A stretch of 64,000 nucleotides of DNA from Tritonibacter multivorans (GCF_001458415.1 NZ_CYSD01000039.1:1-64000), one strand, 5' to 3'; numbered from the stretch's first letter, positions 8,116 to 17,681 are shown. The notes: generated by a model not told the origin, from the sequence alone. A program made the numbers and translations.

Positions 8116-9717
8116 ATGGAGTTCGACTTCATCGTAGTAGGAGCTGGATCTGCTGGATGTGCGTTGGCAAATCGCATTAGCGCAGACGCGCGCTATACGG
8201 TTGCCTTGGTCGAAGCGGGGCCTGCAGACCGCAACCCCTGGATCCATGTGCCCATTGGCTATTTCCGCACGATGGGGAACCCGAAAACCGACTGGCAATA
8301 CCGAACCGAGCAGGATGCGGGCATCGCGGGGCGGGCCATCGCCTGGCCCCGCGGGCGGGTCTTGGGCGGCTCCAGTTCGATCAACGGTCTTTTGTATGTG
8401 CGTGGGCAGCCGCAGGATTATGATCACTGGGCGCAGCTTGGGTGCACGGGCTGGGGCTGGGACAGCGTGCTGCCGCTGTTTAAACGCTCCGAGACGTGGC
8501 ACGGGGCGCATGACGGCGACCTGCGTGGGACGGATGGGCCGTTGTCGGTGCAGGACAGTCGCCTGACCCGCGAGATCGTGGACACCTGGATCGACGCGGC
8601 CGAGGCGGCGGGGTACAAGCGGACCCCGGACTACAATGGCGAGGATCAGGAAGGGGTCGGATATTTCCAGCTGACCATGAAGAAAGGGCGCCGGTGTTCG
8701 TCCGCCGTCGCTTATCTTAATCCGATCAAACACCGCCAGAACCTGACCATCATCACCAATGCCCAAACCGAAAAGGTTCTGATCGAAGAGGGCTGCGCGA
8801 CGGGCATTCGGGTCAACCGTGGTGGCACAATGGAGACGCTTCATGCGCGCAGGGAAGTGATCCTGAGTGCGGGCGCCATCGGGTCGCCGCAGATCCTAAT
8901 GCTGTCCGGGATCGGCGACCTGGACGCGCTGAAACCGCATGGGATTGAGGTGCTGTCAGCCGTGCCGGGTGTCGGGAAAAACCTGCAAGACCACCTGCAG
9001 GCGCGCCCCGTGTACAAAACGAACCTCAGCACCATCAATACAGAGGCCAACAACATCTTCAAAAAGGGTGTTATGGCGCTGCAATACGCCCTGACACAGC
9101 GGGGGCCGATGACGATGGCCGCCAGTCTGGGCACCGGTTTTCTGAAAACCGAACCGCATCTGGAGACACCTGACATCCAGTTCCACATTCAGCCGTGGAG
9201 CGCGGATAAACCTGCGGATGGGCCGCATAGGTTTTCGGCCTTTACCGCCTCTGTGCTGCAGCTGCGCCCCGAAAGCGCGGGGCATATTTCGCTGAACTCT
9301 GCCAATATGAACGACCATCCGGCCATACATCCGAATTATCTGGCCACGGATCTGGATTGCCGTACTCTTGTCAAAGGCATCCAGATCGCGCGCAGAATTG
9401 CGCAGACGGATCCTTTGAGATCGCATGTCACGGAAGAACATGCGCCGGGTTCAGAGATTGCCTTTGATGATGAGCAGGGCACGTTGGACTGGGCGCGCCG
9501 GACCGCGGTGACGATCTATCACCCCACCGGAACCTGCAAGATGGGGATCGATGCGATGGCGGTGGTGGACCCGCAGCTGCGGGTCAGAGGCGTCGACAGG
9601 CTGCGCGTGGCCGATGCATCGATCATGCCGCAAATCGTCAGCGGCAATACAAATGCACCCTGCATTATGATCGGGGAAAAAGCCGCCGATCTTGTGTTGG
9701 AGGACGCAAGATCATGA
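8116..9717 (+). CDS. GMC family FAD-dependent alcohol dehydrogenase (choline dehydrogenase-like)
   Basis: Flavoprotein of 533 residues, full length for the glucose-methanol-choline family. The FAD motif GAGSAG is at residues 9-14, the GMC signature RGRVLGGSSSINGLLYVRG follows near residue 80, and the catalytic His is H469 in YHPTGTCKMG with the partner Asn at 513 in GNTNAP. AGGGGA just before the ATG at 8116 sets the start. It is the first gene of the operon carrying the sulfonate transporter and HpsN. GMC enzymes oxidise primary or secondary alcohols and pass electrons to the respiratory chain or oxygen. Its substrate here is unknown; a sulfonated alcohol is plausible from context, choline is the default database label. 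Confidence 0.88.
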   Translation: MEFDFIVVGAGSAGCALANRISADARYTVALVEAGPADRNPWIHVPIGYFRTMGNPKTDWQYRTEQDAGIAGRAIAWPRGRVLGGSSSINGLLYVRGQPQDYDHWAQLGCTGWGWDSVLPLFKRSETWHGAHDGDLRGTDGPLSVQDSRLTREIVDTWIDAAEAAGYKRTPDYNGEDQEGVGYFQLTMKKGRRCSSAVAYLNPIKHRQNLTIITNAQTEKVLIEEGCATGIRVNRGGTMETLHARREVILSAGAIGSPQILMLSGIGDLDALKPHGIEVLSAVPGVGKNLQDHLQARPVYKTNLSTINTEANNIFKKGVMALQYALTQRGPMTMAASLGTGFLKTEPHLETPDIQFHIQPWSADKPADGPHRFSAFTASVLQLRPESAGHISLNSANMNDHPAIHPNYLATDLDCRTLVKGIQIARRIAQTDPLRSHVTEEHAPGSEIAFDDEQGTLDWARRTAVTIYHPTGTCKMGIDAMAVVDPQLRVRGVDRLRVADASIMPQIVSGNTNAPCIMIGEKAADLVLEDARS

Positions 9718-9722
9718 CAGGC

Positions 9723-9764
9723 GGATCGGGTTTCAGTCGCGGCGACGCGTCGGAGAACCGATCC
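9723..9764 (+). terminator. Intercistronic hairpin before the sulfonate TRAP genes
   Basis: GGATCGG (9723-9729) and CCGATCC (9758-9764) pair perfectly, and the adjoining TTT/AA bases can extend the stem after a bulge. No T tract follows, so it is more likely an mRNA processing or stability element than a terminator. Confidence 0.4.
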
Positions 9765-9846
9765 CAACACATTCGGGGAGATGCCTTCGGCCTCGTGAAA
9801 AACAAAAAGGGAATATGGAAGGCGCGATCTCTAGGGAGGAGAAACA

Positions 9847-10941
9847 ATGTCTAAACTGAAACACATAGCGGTTGGCGCCGCGGCTGTGGCCTTTATGGCG
9901 ACCTCCGCAATGGCGGAAAAAGTGCTGCGGATTCAGTCGGTGTTGCCCAACACCGCTGACGAAGTTCACATGTTGAACGAATTCGGCAAGGATGTGGCCG
10001 CGCTGACCGGCGGATCGTTGACCATCGAAGTGCTGCCCGCAGGGGCGGTTGTTGGTCCGCGCGACATTATGGACGCGGTTGATGCGGGCCTTGTGGAAGG
10101 CGGCTTTGCCTGGACGCACTACTGGGGCGGCAAACATGTTGCGGCCAACCTGTTTGGCGCGCCGGTGGCGGGGGCTGGCGTGGGCCTCGACAATATCGCG
10201 TTCCTCAGCTGGTTCCAGTATGGCGGCGGCAAGGAGCTCTATGACCGCCTGTGGGAGGAGATGGGCGTCAACGTCAAAGGTTTCATGCTGCAACCCGTAG
10301 GCCCCGAGGCGCTGGGCTGGTTCCCAAAACCGATCGAGTCCATGGATGACTTCCGTCAGATGCGGTTCCGTGCACCGCCGGGCATGGTGGGGGCTGCCTA
10401 TGCAGATATCGGCGTGCCTGCGGTCGCCATGGGCGGCGGTGACATCCTGCCTGCGCTCGAAAAAGGCACGATTGATGCCGCCGAATGGTGCTGCCCCAAG
10501 CCGGATTCGGTCTTTGGGTTCCAGAAGGTGCTGAAGCACTACTATCTGCAGGGTCTGCATCAGGTCACCGTGAACGCGGACATGTATGTGAACCGCGATT
10601 TCTATGACAGCCTGAACGAACAGGAACAAATGGCGCTGGAAGTTGCGGCAAACGCATCTCTTAGCAAATCCCTGTCCTATCGTATCTACGAGAATGGCAA
10701 GGCGCTGAAGGATCTGACCGAAAACCACGGTGTGATCCTTGAGGATACCCCGCAGGATTACTTTACCGAGTATATGGCCGCGGCCAAAAATGCGCTGCAG
10801 GCTGCTGCGGATGAAAACGCGTTCTTTGCCGAAGTCTGGCAGTCCCAGAAAGACTTTGCCGATATTGCGGTGCCCTTCTGGGCCGGGGCGCAGACCTCGA
10901 ATGCGGGTCTTGGCCGCGCGCATGCAGCAACCCTGAAATAA
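9847..10941 (+). CDS. TRAP transporter substrate-binding protein, probable DHPS uptake
   Basis: Periplasmic DctP-family protein of 364 residues. Signal peptide MSKLKHIAVGAAAVAFMATS ends at AMA, and the mature part starts EKVLRIQSVLPNTADEVHML. The segment ALGWFPKPIESMDDFRQMRFR carries the conserved ligand-arginine region, and AAEWCCPKPDS resembles the second ligand contact in the TakP-like branch. GGGAGGAG precedes the ATG. It is followed by a fused permease and by hpsN, the arrangement reported for DHPS uptake in roseobacters (named hpsKLM in that literature). Ligand assignment is by context. Confidence 0.85.
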   Translation: MSKLKHIAVGAAAVAFMATSAMAEKVLRIQSVLPNTADEVHMLNEFGKDVAALTGGSLTIEVLPAGAVVGPRDIMDAVDAGLVEGGFAWTHYWGGKHVAANLFGAPVAGAGVGLDNIAFLSWFQYGGGKELYDRLWEEMGVNVKGFMLQPVGPEALGWFPKPIESMDDFRQMRFRAPPGMVGAAYADIGVPAVAMGGGDILPALEKGTIDAAEWCCPKPDSVFGFQKVLKHYYLQGLHQVTVNADMYVNRDFYDSLNEQEQMALEVAANASLSKSLSYRIYENGKALKDLTENHGVILEDTPQDYFTEYMAAAKNALQAAADENAFFAEVWQSQKDFADIAVPFWAGAQTSNAGLGRAHAATLK

Positions 10942-10951
10942 CGCGACACCA

Positions 10952-10977
10952 GTGCGGGGCCCGTTCGGGCGCCGCAC
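10952..10977 (+). terminator. Intercistronic hairpin between binding protein and permease
   Basis: GTGCGG (10952-10957) pairs with CCGCAC (10972-10977), and inside GCCCG (10959-10963) pairs with CGGGC (10966-10970), leaving a two-base loop and one mismatch. It probably stabilises the upstream binding-protein message, as in the first TRAP operon. Confidence 0.55.
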
Positions 10978-11073
10978 GTCCTTTTCGAGAATTGGGAGCA
11001 GGGTCTTGCCCTGACACTCCTACGGGAAAGTGCACCCTCAAACGGGCACGCAGGCGACAAGGGAGACAGGGGT

Positions 11074-13548
11074 ATGGCCGCAGATGAGGTGAACCCAGAC
11101 GATCTGGAGATTGCCGACGAGCTGATCGCGGAACGGCGCAGCGAAGCGCCGGGAGAGACACCCGAGGACATGACCAGCTGGCAGCGCCCGATCACGGCTG
11201 TCATTGATACGGTCAACTATCGCGCGGGCCAGATCATCGCCCTGATGATGGTGCCGTTGATTGCGGTGGTCGTCTACGAAGTCTTTATGCGCAACTCTTT
11301 TGCGATCCTGCAGGACGCAGGGTTCGAGGATTTTGCCCGCGCGCTGGGCCTTGGGCCGACGCTGTGGGTCTATGACACCAGCCGCATGATCGCGGGCATG
11401 CTGTTTATGGCGGCGGCGGGTTATGGGTTGATGCGCGGCGTGCATATCCGGGCGGATTTTCTGTATCGCAACTGGACGGAAAAGACCCAAGCGACGGTGG
11501 ATGCCACGCTGTATCTTCTGTTCTTTATGCCCTCAATGGCGCTGTTTACGGTGGTTGCCTCGCAATTCTGGTGGCTGGCGTTCACGACCGGGGAAACCAT
11601 GGCGCTGGACAGTGCCTGGCAGCCGATCCTGTGGCCTGCGCGGATTGCCATGCCGATCGGCGGCTTCCTGTTGTTTCTGCAGGGTATTCCTGAAACCTTC
11701 CGTGCTTTTCACAAGATGGGCAATGCGCGCGAGCGGGTCTTTCTGCGGCTGTTGCCGATCTATGTTGTCGTCTTCGTTTGGCTGATGTTGGCCATCTTTG
11801 TCCCTGATGTGGTGCCGGGGGGCGAATGGTTTACCGAAGTGATGAAGGCCCGTCCGGGCCTGTCCAAACCCACCATCGGTCTGATCATGCTGGCCACGAT
11901 GTTGTTTGTGATCTTCATCGGCTTCCCGATCTCGTTCACGCTGATCTTCCTTGGGTTTGTCTTTGGCATCTGGGGGGCGAATTTCAAACTGACCACGCTG
12001 CTGATGACGCTCAACACCAATTCGACCATGTTGAACGATCAGCTGATGGCGGTGCCGCTGTTCGTGTTGATGGGGATCGTGATGGAAGCGGCGGGGCTGA
12101 TGGAGCGTCTGTTTGCCTCGATCCAGATGATCATGGCCCGCGTGCGCGGGGCGCTGTTTATTGCGGTGCTGATCGTCTCGACCATCTTTGCCGCCGCAAC
12201 CGGCATTGTGGGCGCGTCCGTGACTCTGCTGGGCATTATGGCGGGCGCCACCATGAGCCGCTCTGGCTATAACGTGCAATTGGCCGCGGGCACGATCACC
12301 GCTGGGGGGACGCTGGGCATTCTGATCCCACCGTCGATCATGCTGATCGTGATGGGGCCTGTGCTTGAAGTCTCTACTCTGGATCTGTTTCGCGGCGCGT
12401 TTATTCCCGGCGCGCTCTTGGCGTCGCTTTACCTGCTTTACACATTGGGGCGGTGCTGGCTGAACCCAGCGCTTGGGCCGGTTCTGGCAGAGGAAGACCA
12501 GCCTGTCACATCGCGTTTCTATGGCGCAGAAGTGGCGCTGATCTGTCTGGGCATTTTGACACTCTGCCGTGTGTTTGGCCTCAGCCTTGGGGGCAGCCTG
12601 AGCGGTTTTGTGCCCTTTGGCGGGTTGCTCCTGCTGGTGGCGACCCTGCTGGTGGCGCATCGCGCTTACCGCAGCCTGACGGTGCTGCGGATTGTTCTGC
12701 CAATTGCGGTTTTGTTCCATATTGCGATGGTTTTCGCCCATATTGGCGCGGAGGGCAGCCTGCCGATCGGGTCGATCATCTTTGCCGGTTTCATTGTGCT
12801 TCTGGCTGTTTTGGCCCGCCCGATCTACGGACGGGACGCGCAGGAGGGGTTCTATTTCTCGCAGCTGTGGGACGAGTTTTTCGCCGGTTTGATGCCGCCC
12901 ACGATCCTGATTTCCTTTGCGCTCGGCTCCATCCTGCTGGGGCTGGCCACACCGGCTGAGGCAGCGGCGATGGGGGCGTTTGGCGCGATCCTTCTGTCCC
13001 TCGCCTACCGCAAGTTCACCGTGCCAAGTTTCTTTGACAGCCTTGTCAAAGCCTTGGAGATCACTGTTCTGATCATGTTCCTTGTTGCGGCCTCCAACTT
13101 TTTCGGCGCGCAGTTCTCATCACTTGGCACGCCCAAGATGATGACAGAGATCCTGCTTGGCCTCGATCTGTCGCCCTATCTGGTGCTGCTGTTGGTGATG
13201 GCGCTGATCTTCCTGCTGGGCTGGCCCTTGGAATGGGTGCCGATTGTGCTGATCGTGGTGCCGATCCTGCTGCCCACGGTCGAGCAGCTCGATATCTACG
13301 GGTTGGAGCGTTACGACCTGATGGTGTGGTTCGGCATCTTGGTTGCGGTGAACCTTCAGACCGCCTGGCTGTCGCCGCCGGTCGCGCTCTCTGCATATTT
13401 CCTGAAAGGCGTGGTGCCCAACTGGGACCTCAAGGACATTTACCTCGGGATGATGCAGTTCATGTTGGTGCAGCTGTTTGGCCTTGTGCTGCTGTTCCTT
13501 TTTCCACGGCTCGTGCTTTGGCTGCCGGCCGTTATGTCAGGAAACTAA
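11074..13548 (+). CDS. Fused TRAP permease (DctQ-DctM)
   Basis: A single 824-residue protein with both permease subunits. Residues 45-215 are the DctQ part (four spans, with VYEVFMRNSFAIL and a following LWVYDTSRMIAGM segment). From about residue 230 the DctM part follows with about 13 spans and the hallmark AGTITAGGTLGILIPPSIML. An extra hydrophobic stretch at about residues 480-590 splits the large-subunit halves, as in other long fused permeases. The hydrophilic N-terminus of 45 residues is unusual for DctQ. It pairs with the preceding binding protein; the next gene starts only three bases after its stop. Confidence 0.9.
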   Translation: MAADEVNPDDLEIADELIAERRSEAPGETPEDMTSWQRPITAVIDTVNYRAGQIIALMMVPLIAVVVYEVFMRNSFAILQDAGFEDFARALGLGPTLWVYDTSRMIAGMLFMAAAGYGLMRGVHIRADFLYRNWTEKTQATVDATLYLLFFMPSMALFTVVASQFWWLAFTTGETMALDSAWQPILWPARIAMPIGGFLLFLQGIPETFRAFHKMGNARERVFLRLLPIYVVVFVWLMLAIFVPDVVPGGEWFTEVMKARPGLSKPTIGLIMLATMLFVIFIGFPISFTLIFLGFVFGIWGANFKLTTLLMTLNTNSTMLNDQLMAVPLFVLMGIVMEAAGLMERLFASIQMIMARVRGALFIAVLIVSTIFAAATGIVGASVTLLGIMAGATMSRSGYNVQLAAGTITAGGTLGILIPPSIMLIVMGPVLEVSTLDLFRGAFIPGALLASLYLLYTLGRCWLNPALGPVLAEEDQPVTSRFYGAEVALICLGILTLCRVFGLSLGGSLSGFVPFGGLLLLVATLLVAHRAYRSLTVLRIVLPIAVLFHIAMVFAHIGAEGSLPIGSIIFAGFIVLLAVLARPIYGRDAQEGFYFSQLWDEFFAGLMPPTILISFALGSILLGLATPAEAAAMGAFGAILLSLAYRKFTVPSFFDSLVKALEITVLIMFLVAASNFFGAQFSSLGTPKMMTEILLGLDLSPYLVLLLVMALIFLLGWPLEWVPIVLIVVPILLPTVEQLDIYGLERYDLMVWFGILVAVNLQTAWLSPPVALSAYFLKGVVPNWDLKDIYLGMMQFMLVQLFGLVLLFLFPRLVLWLPAVMSGN

Positions 13549-13551
13549 GCG

Positions 13552-14598
13552 ATGACAACACAACGCAAAACACTCTCCTATCTGAAATGGCCTTTGTTGG
13601 TCACAGTCATTGGCCTGGGCTTGTCGGGCTGGCTGGGCTGGGCGACCACAGGCACCACGTCCGGTGTCCTGTCTTTCTTGATTGTCGGCACGGTGCTGGC
13701 CGCGCTTGAGATCGCGCTGTCCTTTGACAATGCCATCGTCAATGCCAACAAACTGGAAGAGATGACCCCGGTCTGGCAGCGCCGGTTTCTGACCTGGGGG
13801 ATCCTGATCGCGGTCTTCGGCATGCGGATCGTCTTTCCGCTTGCTATTGTTGCGGTTTTTGCCTGGATTAACCCCTTTGCGGCGATGCATCTGGCGCTGT
13901 CGAACCCGGAACAATATTCGGAAATCATCGGCCATGCTCATGGTCCTATCTCGGCTTTTGGGGGCACCTTCCTGATGATGGTGGCGCTGAAGTTCTTTAT
14001 TGACGAGGACAAATCGATCCACTGGATCGAGACGCTGGAGAAACGCCTGCGGGTCTTTGGATCTATCCGCGGGCTTGAGATTGCCTTTGTGCTGATGATC
14101 GTCCTGCTGATCTGCCAATCTGTCCCGCATCAGGAACAGGGGGTGTTTCTGGCCTCTGCCATCATGGGGTTGCTGGTCTTTGTGCTGGTGGATGGTTTGG
14201 GCACCTATCTGGACAATATTGCCGGAAAGACGGCTGAAATCGGGGCCAAAGGCGGTTTGGGCGCGTTTCTCTACCTCGAGGTTCTGGACGCCAGTTTTTC
14301 CTTTGATGGGGTGATCGGGGCCTTTGCGCTGACGACCAATATCCTGCTCATTGCCATCGGGTTGGGCATTGGGGCGATGTATGTGCGGTCGATGACGATC
14401 ATGCTGGTCGAACGTGGCACGCTGGCCGAATTCCGCTACCTTGAACATGGGGCGTTCTATTCGATCTTTGCGCTGTCGGTGATCCTGTTCCTGCAATCGC
14501 TGACGCATGTGCACGAGCTGATCACCGGGGGCATCGGCATGGCGCTGATCGGTTTGGCTTTCTACTCCTCAATCCGGCACAACAAACGCGAAGCCTAG
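13552..14598 (+). CDS. DUF475 (TerC-like) integral membrane protein
   Basis: A 348-residue polytopic membrane protein. LEIALSFDNAIVNANKLEEM near residue 55 and LDASFSFDGVIGAFALTTNI near residue 245 are the paired acidic membrane motifs of the DUF475/TerC group, part of the LysE-like transporter superfamily. The gene starts three bases after the fused permease and is followed closely by hpsN, so it is co-transcribed with the sulfonate pathway. Its role is not known. TerC relatives handle metal ions; in this position it could export an inorganic product such as sulfite or assist uptake, both inferences. Roseobacter DHPS clusters appear to carry a gene in this slot. Confidence 0.8.
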   Translation: MTTQRKTLSYLKWPLLVTVIGLGLSGWLGWATTGTTSGVLSFLIVGTVLAALEIALSFDNAIVNANKLEEMTPVWQRRFLTWGILIAVFGMRIVFPLAIVAVFAWINPFAAMHLALSNPEQYSEIIGHAHGPISAFGGTFLMMVALKFFIDEDKSIHWIETLEKRLRVFGSIRGLEIAFVLMIVLLICQSVPHQEQGVFLASAIMGLLVFVLVDGLGTYLDNIAGKTAEIGAKGGLGAFLYLEVLDASFSFDGVIGAFALTTNILLIAIGLGIGAMYVRSMTIMLVERGTLAEFRYLEHGAFYSIFALSVILFLQSLTHVHELITGGIGMALIGLAFYSSIRHNKREA

Positions 14599-14624
14599 CT
14601 TTGCGCGCATAGAAAGGTTTTTTG

Positions 14625-15932
14625 ATGAAACGAACCTATTTGAAGAAAGCGTCGCGCACCTCGCAGTCGGATGCGGGCGAGACCTCCAAAACGGTTGCCG
14701 CCATCCTTGCGGATATCGAAACCCGCGGCGAGGCGGCAGCGCTGGAATATGCTGCCAAGTTCGACAAATACACTGGCAATGTGGAGCTGACCCAAGCCGA
14801 GATCGACGCGGCCTGTGCGCGCGTACCGCAGAAGCTGAAGGAGGATATCCTGTTTGCCCACGACAATGTGCGCCGCTTTGCCGAAGTGCAGAAAGGCACC
14901 GTTGCCGATGTCGAATACGAGATCAATCCGGGCCTGATCGTGGGGCAAAAGGCAATCCCGGTGTCGGCGGCGGGCTGTTATGTGCCGGCCGGGCGCTACC
15001 GGCATATTGCCAGCGCGGTGATGACGGTGACCACGGCCAAGGTGGCGGGCTGCGAACATATCACGGTCTCCTCCGCGCCGCAGCCAGGCGAGGGGCTGAA
15101 CCCCGCGATCGTGTTTGCCGCCCATGCCTGCGGCGCGGACAAGATCATGGCGCTGGGGGGGGTACAGGGGGTTGCCTCTATGGCGTTTGGCCTGTTTGGC
15201 CAGCCCAAAGCCAATATCATTGTCGGCCCCGGCAACCAGTTTGTCGCCGAAGCCAAGCGCAGCCTGTATGGCCGGGTGGGTATCGACATGATTGCGGGGC
15301 CGACAGACAGTCTGATCCTCGCCGACAAAGGGGCGGATGCCCATATTGTGGCGACCGATTTGGTCTCGCAGGCAGAGCACGGCTATAACTCGCCCGTGTG
15401 GCTGGTGACCGACCATGAACCGCTGGCGCGCGATGTTCTGTCACGTGTGCCCGATCTGATCGCGGATCTGCCCGCCCTGAACCGCGAAAACGCCGAAGCG
15501 GCGTGGAACGATTACGCCGAGGTCATTGTCTGTGCCAACCGCGAGGACATGGCCGCCACATCGGATGAATACGCCCCCGAACATCTGACCGTTCAGGCAG
15601 AGGATCTGGACTGGTGGCTGAACCGCTTGAAATGTTACGGCTCGCTGTTTCTGGGCGAAGAAACCACGGTGTCCTATGGCGACAAGGCGGCGGGGACCAA
15701 CCACGTTCTGCCCACGTCGGGCGCGGCCAGCTATACCGGCGGGCTGAGCGTGCATAAATACATGAAGATTGTCACCTGGCAGCGCGCCAGCCGTGAAGGG
15801 TCCAAACAGGTGGCCGAAGCCACTGCGCGGATCTCGCGGCTGGAAGGCATGGAGGCCCATGCCCGCGCCGCCGATGTGCGTTTGGCCAAATATTTCCCGG
15901 ATGAAGACTTTGACCTCACAGCCAATGGATGA
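14625..15932 (+). CDS. hpsN: Sulfopropanediol 3-dehydrogenase (histidinol dehydrogenase family)
   Basis: Cytoplasmic NAD-dependent enzyme of 435 residues, homologous to histidinol dehydrogenase and keeping its catalytic pair E319-H320 in YAPEHL. In known DHPS degraders, HpsN oxidises 2,3-dihydroxypropane-1-sulfonate at C3 to 3-sulfolactate in two steps. Here no other his gene is near, while a TRAP transporter, two alcohol dehydrogenases and sulfopyruvate decarboxylase surround it, so HpsN is far more likely than HisD. AAGG 7 bases before the ATG at 14625 supports that start over a TTG three bases earlier. The end overlaps hpsO by eight bases. Confidence 0.88.
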   Translation: MKRTYLKKASRTSQSDAGETSKTVAAILADIETRGEAAALEYAAKFDKYTGNVELTQAEIDAACARVPQKLKEDILFAHDNVRRFAEVQKGTVADVEYEINPGLIVGQKAIPVSAAGCYVPAGRYRHIASAVMTVTTAKVAGCEHITVSSAPQPGEGLNPAIVFAAHACGADKIMALGGVQGVASMAFGLFGQPKANIIVGPGNQFVAEAKRSLYGRVGIDMIAGPTDSLILADKGADAHIVATDLVSQAEHGYNSPVWLVTDHEPLARDVLSRVPDLIADLPALNRENAEAAWNDYAEVIVCANREDMAATSDEYAPEHLTVQAEDLDWWLNRLKCYGSLFLGEETTVSYGDKAAGTNHVLPTSGAASYTGGLSVHKYMKIVTWQRASREGSKQVAEATARISRLEGMEAHARAADVRLAKYFPDEDFDLTANG

Positions 15933-16686
15933 TCCGCGCAGCCTGTTTGGCCTTGCCGGAAGGGTGGCGGTTGTCACCGGGGCCAGTTCTGGTCTGGGAC
16001 GCCGCGCGGTCGAGGTTCTGCATGCGGCAGGCGCACAGGTGATTGCGGTGGCCCGGCGGGAAGGGGATTTACAAAGCCTCGTGTCGCAGGTGGGGCAGGG
16101 GGCGGCCTATGTCGCGGCGGATGTCACAAACAGGGCGGGCCTGCCCGATCTGGTGGCGCAGATCAGTGCTCCCTTTGGTGCGCCCGATATTGTTGTCCAT
16201 GCCGCTGGTGTGAACACACGCGAGCCCGCCGATGAGGTGAGCCTTGAGAGGTGGGACCAGACGCTGGAGTTGAACCTGACGGTGCCGTTTTTCCTGTCGC
16301 AGGCCCTTGTGCCCGCGATGAAACAGAAAGGCTGGGGGCGGATCGTCACTTTTGCCTCGCTGCAGACCACGCGCGCCTTTCCCGGTGGCATCGCCTATGG
16401 CGCCAGCAAAGCGGGTGTGGGGCAAATGACCCGCGCCATGGCCGAAGCCTGGTCAGGGGATGGCATTACCGCAAATGCACTTGGCCCCGGCTTCTTCCCG
16501 ACCGAGCTGACGCAGGCGGTGTTCGACGACCCGAACCGCGCCGCGCGCAATGCCGCGCAGACCTGTGTCGGGCGCAATGGGCGGCTCGAGGATATCGATG
16601 GACCGCTTCTGTTTTTGTGTTCCAATGCCTCGGCCTTTGTGACCGGGCAAGTGCTGATGGTCGATGGAGGGTTCACCGCAAAATGA
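15925..16686 (+). CDS. hpsO: Short-chain dehydrogenase, DHPS isomer interconversion
   Basis: SDR-family oxidoreductase of 253 residues. TGASSGLG near residue 18 binds NAD(P), HAAGVN gives the structural Asn region, and the catalytic residues are S145, Y158 and K162 (YGASK). The end, LMVDGGFTAK, is typical for classical SDRs. The gene overlaps hpsN by eight bases and hpsP by four. In described DHPS pathways HpsO and HpsP are thought to interconvert the DHPS enantiomers through a keto intermediate so that HpsN can use both. An alternative upstream ATG at 15901 is possible; no clear ribosome binding site separates them. Confidence 0.8.
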   Translation: MDDPRSLFGLAGRVAVVTGASSGLGRRAVEVLHAAGAQVIAVARREGDLQSLVSQVGQGAAYVAADVTNRAGLPDLVAQISAPFGAPDIVVHAAGVNTREPADEVSLERWDQTLELNLTVPFFLSQALVPAMKQKGWGRIVTFASLQTTRAFPGGIAYGASKAGVGQMTRAMAEAWSGDGITANALGPGFFPTELTQAVFDDPNRAARNAAQTCVGRNGRLEDIDGPLLFLCSNASAFVTGQVLMVDGGFTAK

Positions 16687-17681
16687 AAGCCCTGGTCTAT
16701 GACACTGTGGAAACGCTGACCCTGCGGGATGTTCCCATGCCCAGCGTGCAGACGGGCGAACATCTGGTGCGGATCCACGCGGTTGGGATCTGTGGGTCGG
16801 ACATGCATGCCTATCTGGGCCATGATGAGCGACGCCCAGCCCCGCTGATCCTGGGTCACGAGGCTGCGGGCGTGGTGGCGGAAGGGCCCTTGGCTGGGCG
16901 GCGGGTGACGATCAACCCGCTGGTGACCTGCGGCAGCTGTTCCTATTGCAGGGCGGGGCGCGAAAACCTCTGCCCGGAGCGGCAGATCATATCGATGCCG
17001 CCCCGTGAGGGGGCGTTTGCGCAATTTGTGGCGATCCCCGAAGCAAATCTTGTGACTGTGCCGGACGCGTTCCCATTGGAAAAAGCCGCCTTGGCGGAAC
17101 CGATCGCAGTAGGCTGGCATGCGGCGCGGCTGGCGCTTGAGGCCTTGCATCCGGCCATGACCAAACGTGCGCTGATCCTTGGCGGCGGTGCGATCGGGCT
17201 GGCGACCGCACTTTCGCTGCGGACCATGGGGATTGAGGACATCGAGATCTGCGAACCCAATGCCGGGCGGCTTCAGTATCTGACCTCTCATTGCGGGCTT
17301 CACGCGCGCCCATCGCCTGCGCAAACCGCGCCGATCGTGATTGACGCCGTCGGCTTTGCCAGCACCCGCGCATCCGCCTCGGCGCTGGCGGAGCCCGGTG
17401 GGGTGATTGTCCATGTCGGCCTTGGCGACAATGAGGGCGGGTTGGATATCCGCAGGCTGACGCTGCAGGAAATCGGCTTCATCGGCACCTATACCTATAC
17501 CGCGCAGGATTTTCGCGATGCGGCGCAGGCGATGTTCGCGGGCCGCTTGGGCAGCCTTGACTGGTTTGAAACCCGGCCACTGGAAGACGGCGCCGCTGCG
17601 TTTCGCGACATCCGTGCGGGCAATGTGGCAACGCCAAAGATCATCCTGACCCCACCGGAGCCCGCCACCCCCCAGATCTGA
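16683..17681 (+). CDS. hpsP: Zinc-dependent alcohol dehydrogenase, DHPS isomer interconversion
   Basis: Medium-chain dehydrogenase of 332 residues. Catalytic zinc ligands are C37 and H59-E60 (ICGSDMH, LGHEAAG); the structural zinc site has C83, C86, C89 and C97. The cofactor fold shows LGGGAIGLATALSL. The start overlaps the hpsO stop (ATGA). It resembles sorbitol/threonine-type dehydrogenases and would act with HpsO on the C2 hydroxyl of DHPS. The substrate is inferred from the operon. Confidence 0.82.
   Translation: MKALVYDTVETLTLRDVPMPSVQTGEHLVRIHAVGICGSDMHAYLGHDERRPAPLILGHEAAGVVAEGPLAGRRVTINPLVTCGSCSYCRAGRENLCPERQIISMPPREGAFAQFVAIPEANLVTVPDAFPLEKAALAEPIAVGWHAARLALEALHPAMTKRALILGGGAIGLATALSLRTMGIEDIEICEPNAGRLQYLTSHCGLHARPSPAQTAPIVIDAVGFASTRASASALAEPGGVIVHVGLGDNEGGLDIRRLTLQEIGFIGTYTYTAQDFRDAAQAMFAGRLGSLDWFETRPLEDGAAAFRDIRAGNVATPKIILTPPEPATPQI

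Noticed and set aside
14625-15932. Histidinol dehydrogenase of histidine synthesis
   Set aside because: No other his gene is adjacent, while hpsO, hpsP, comDE and a TRAP transporter are, so HpsN is preferred.
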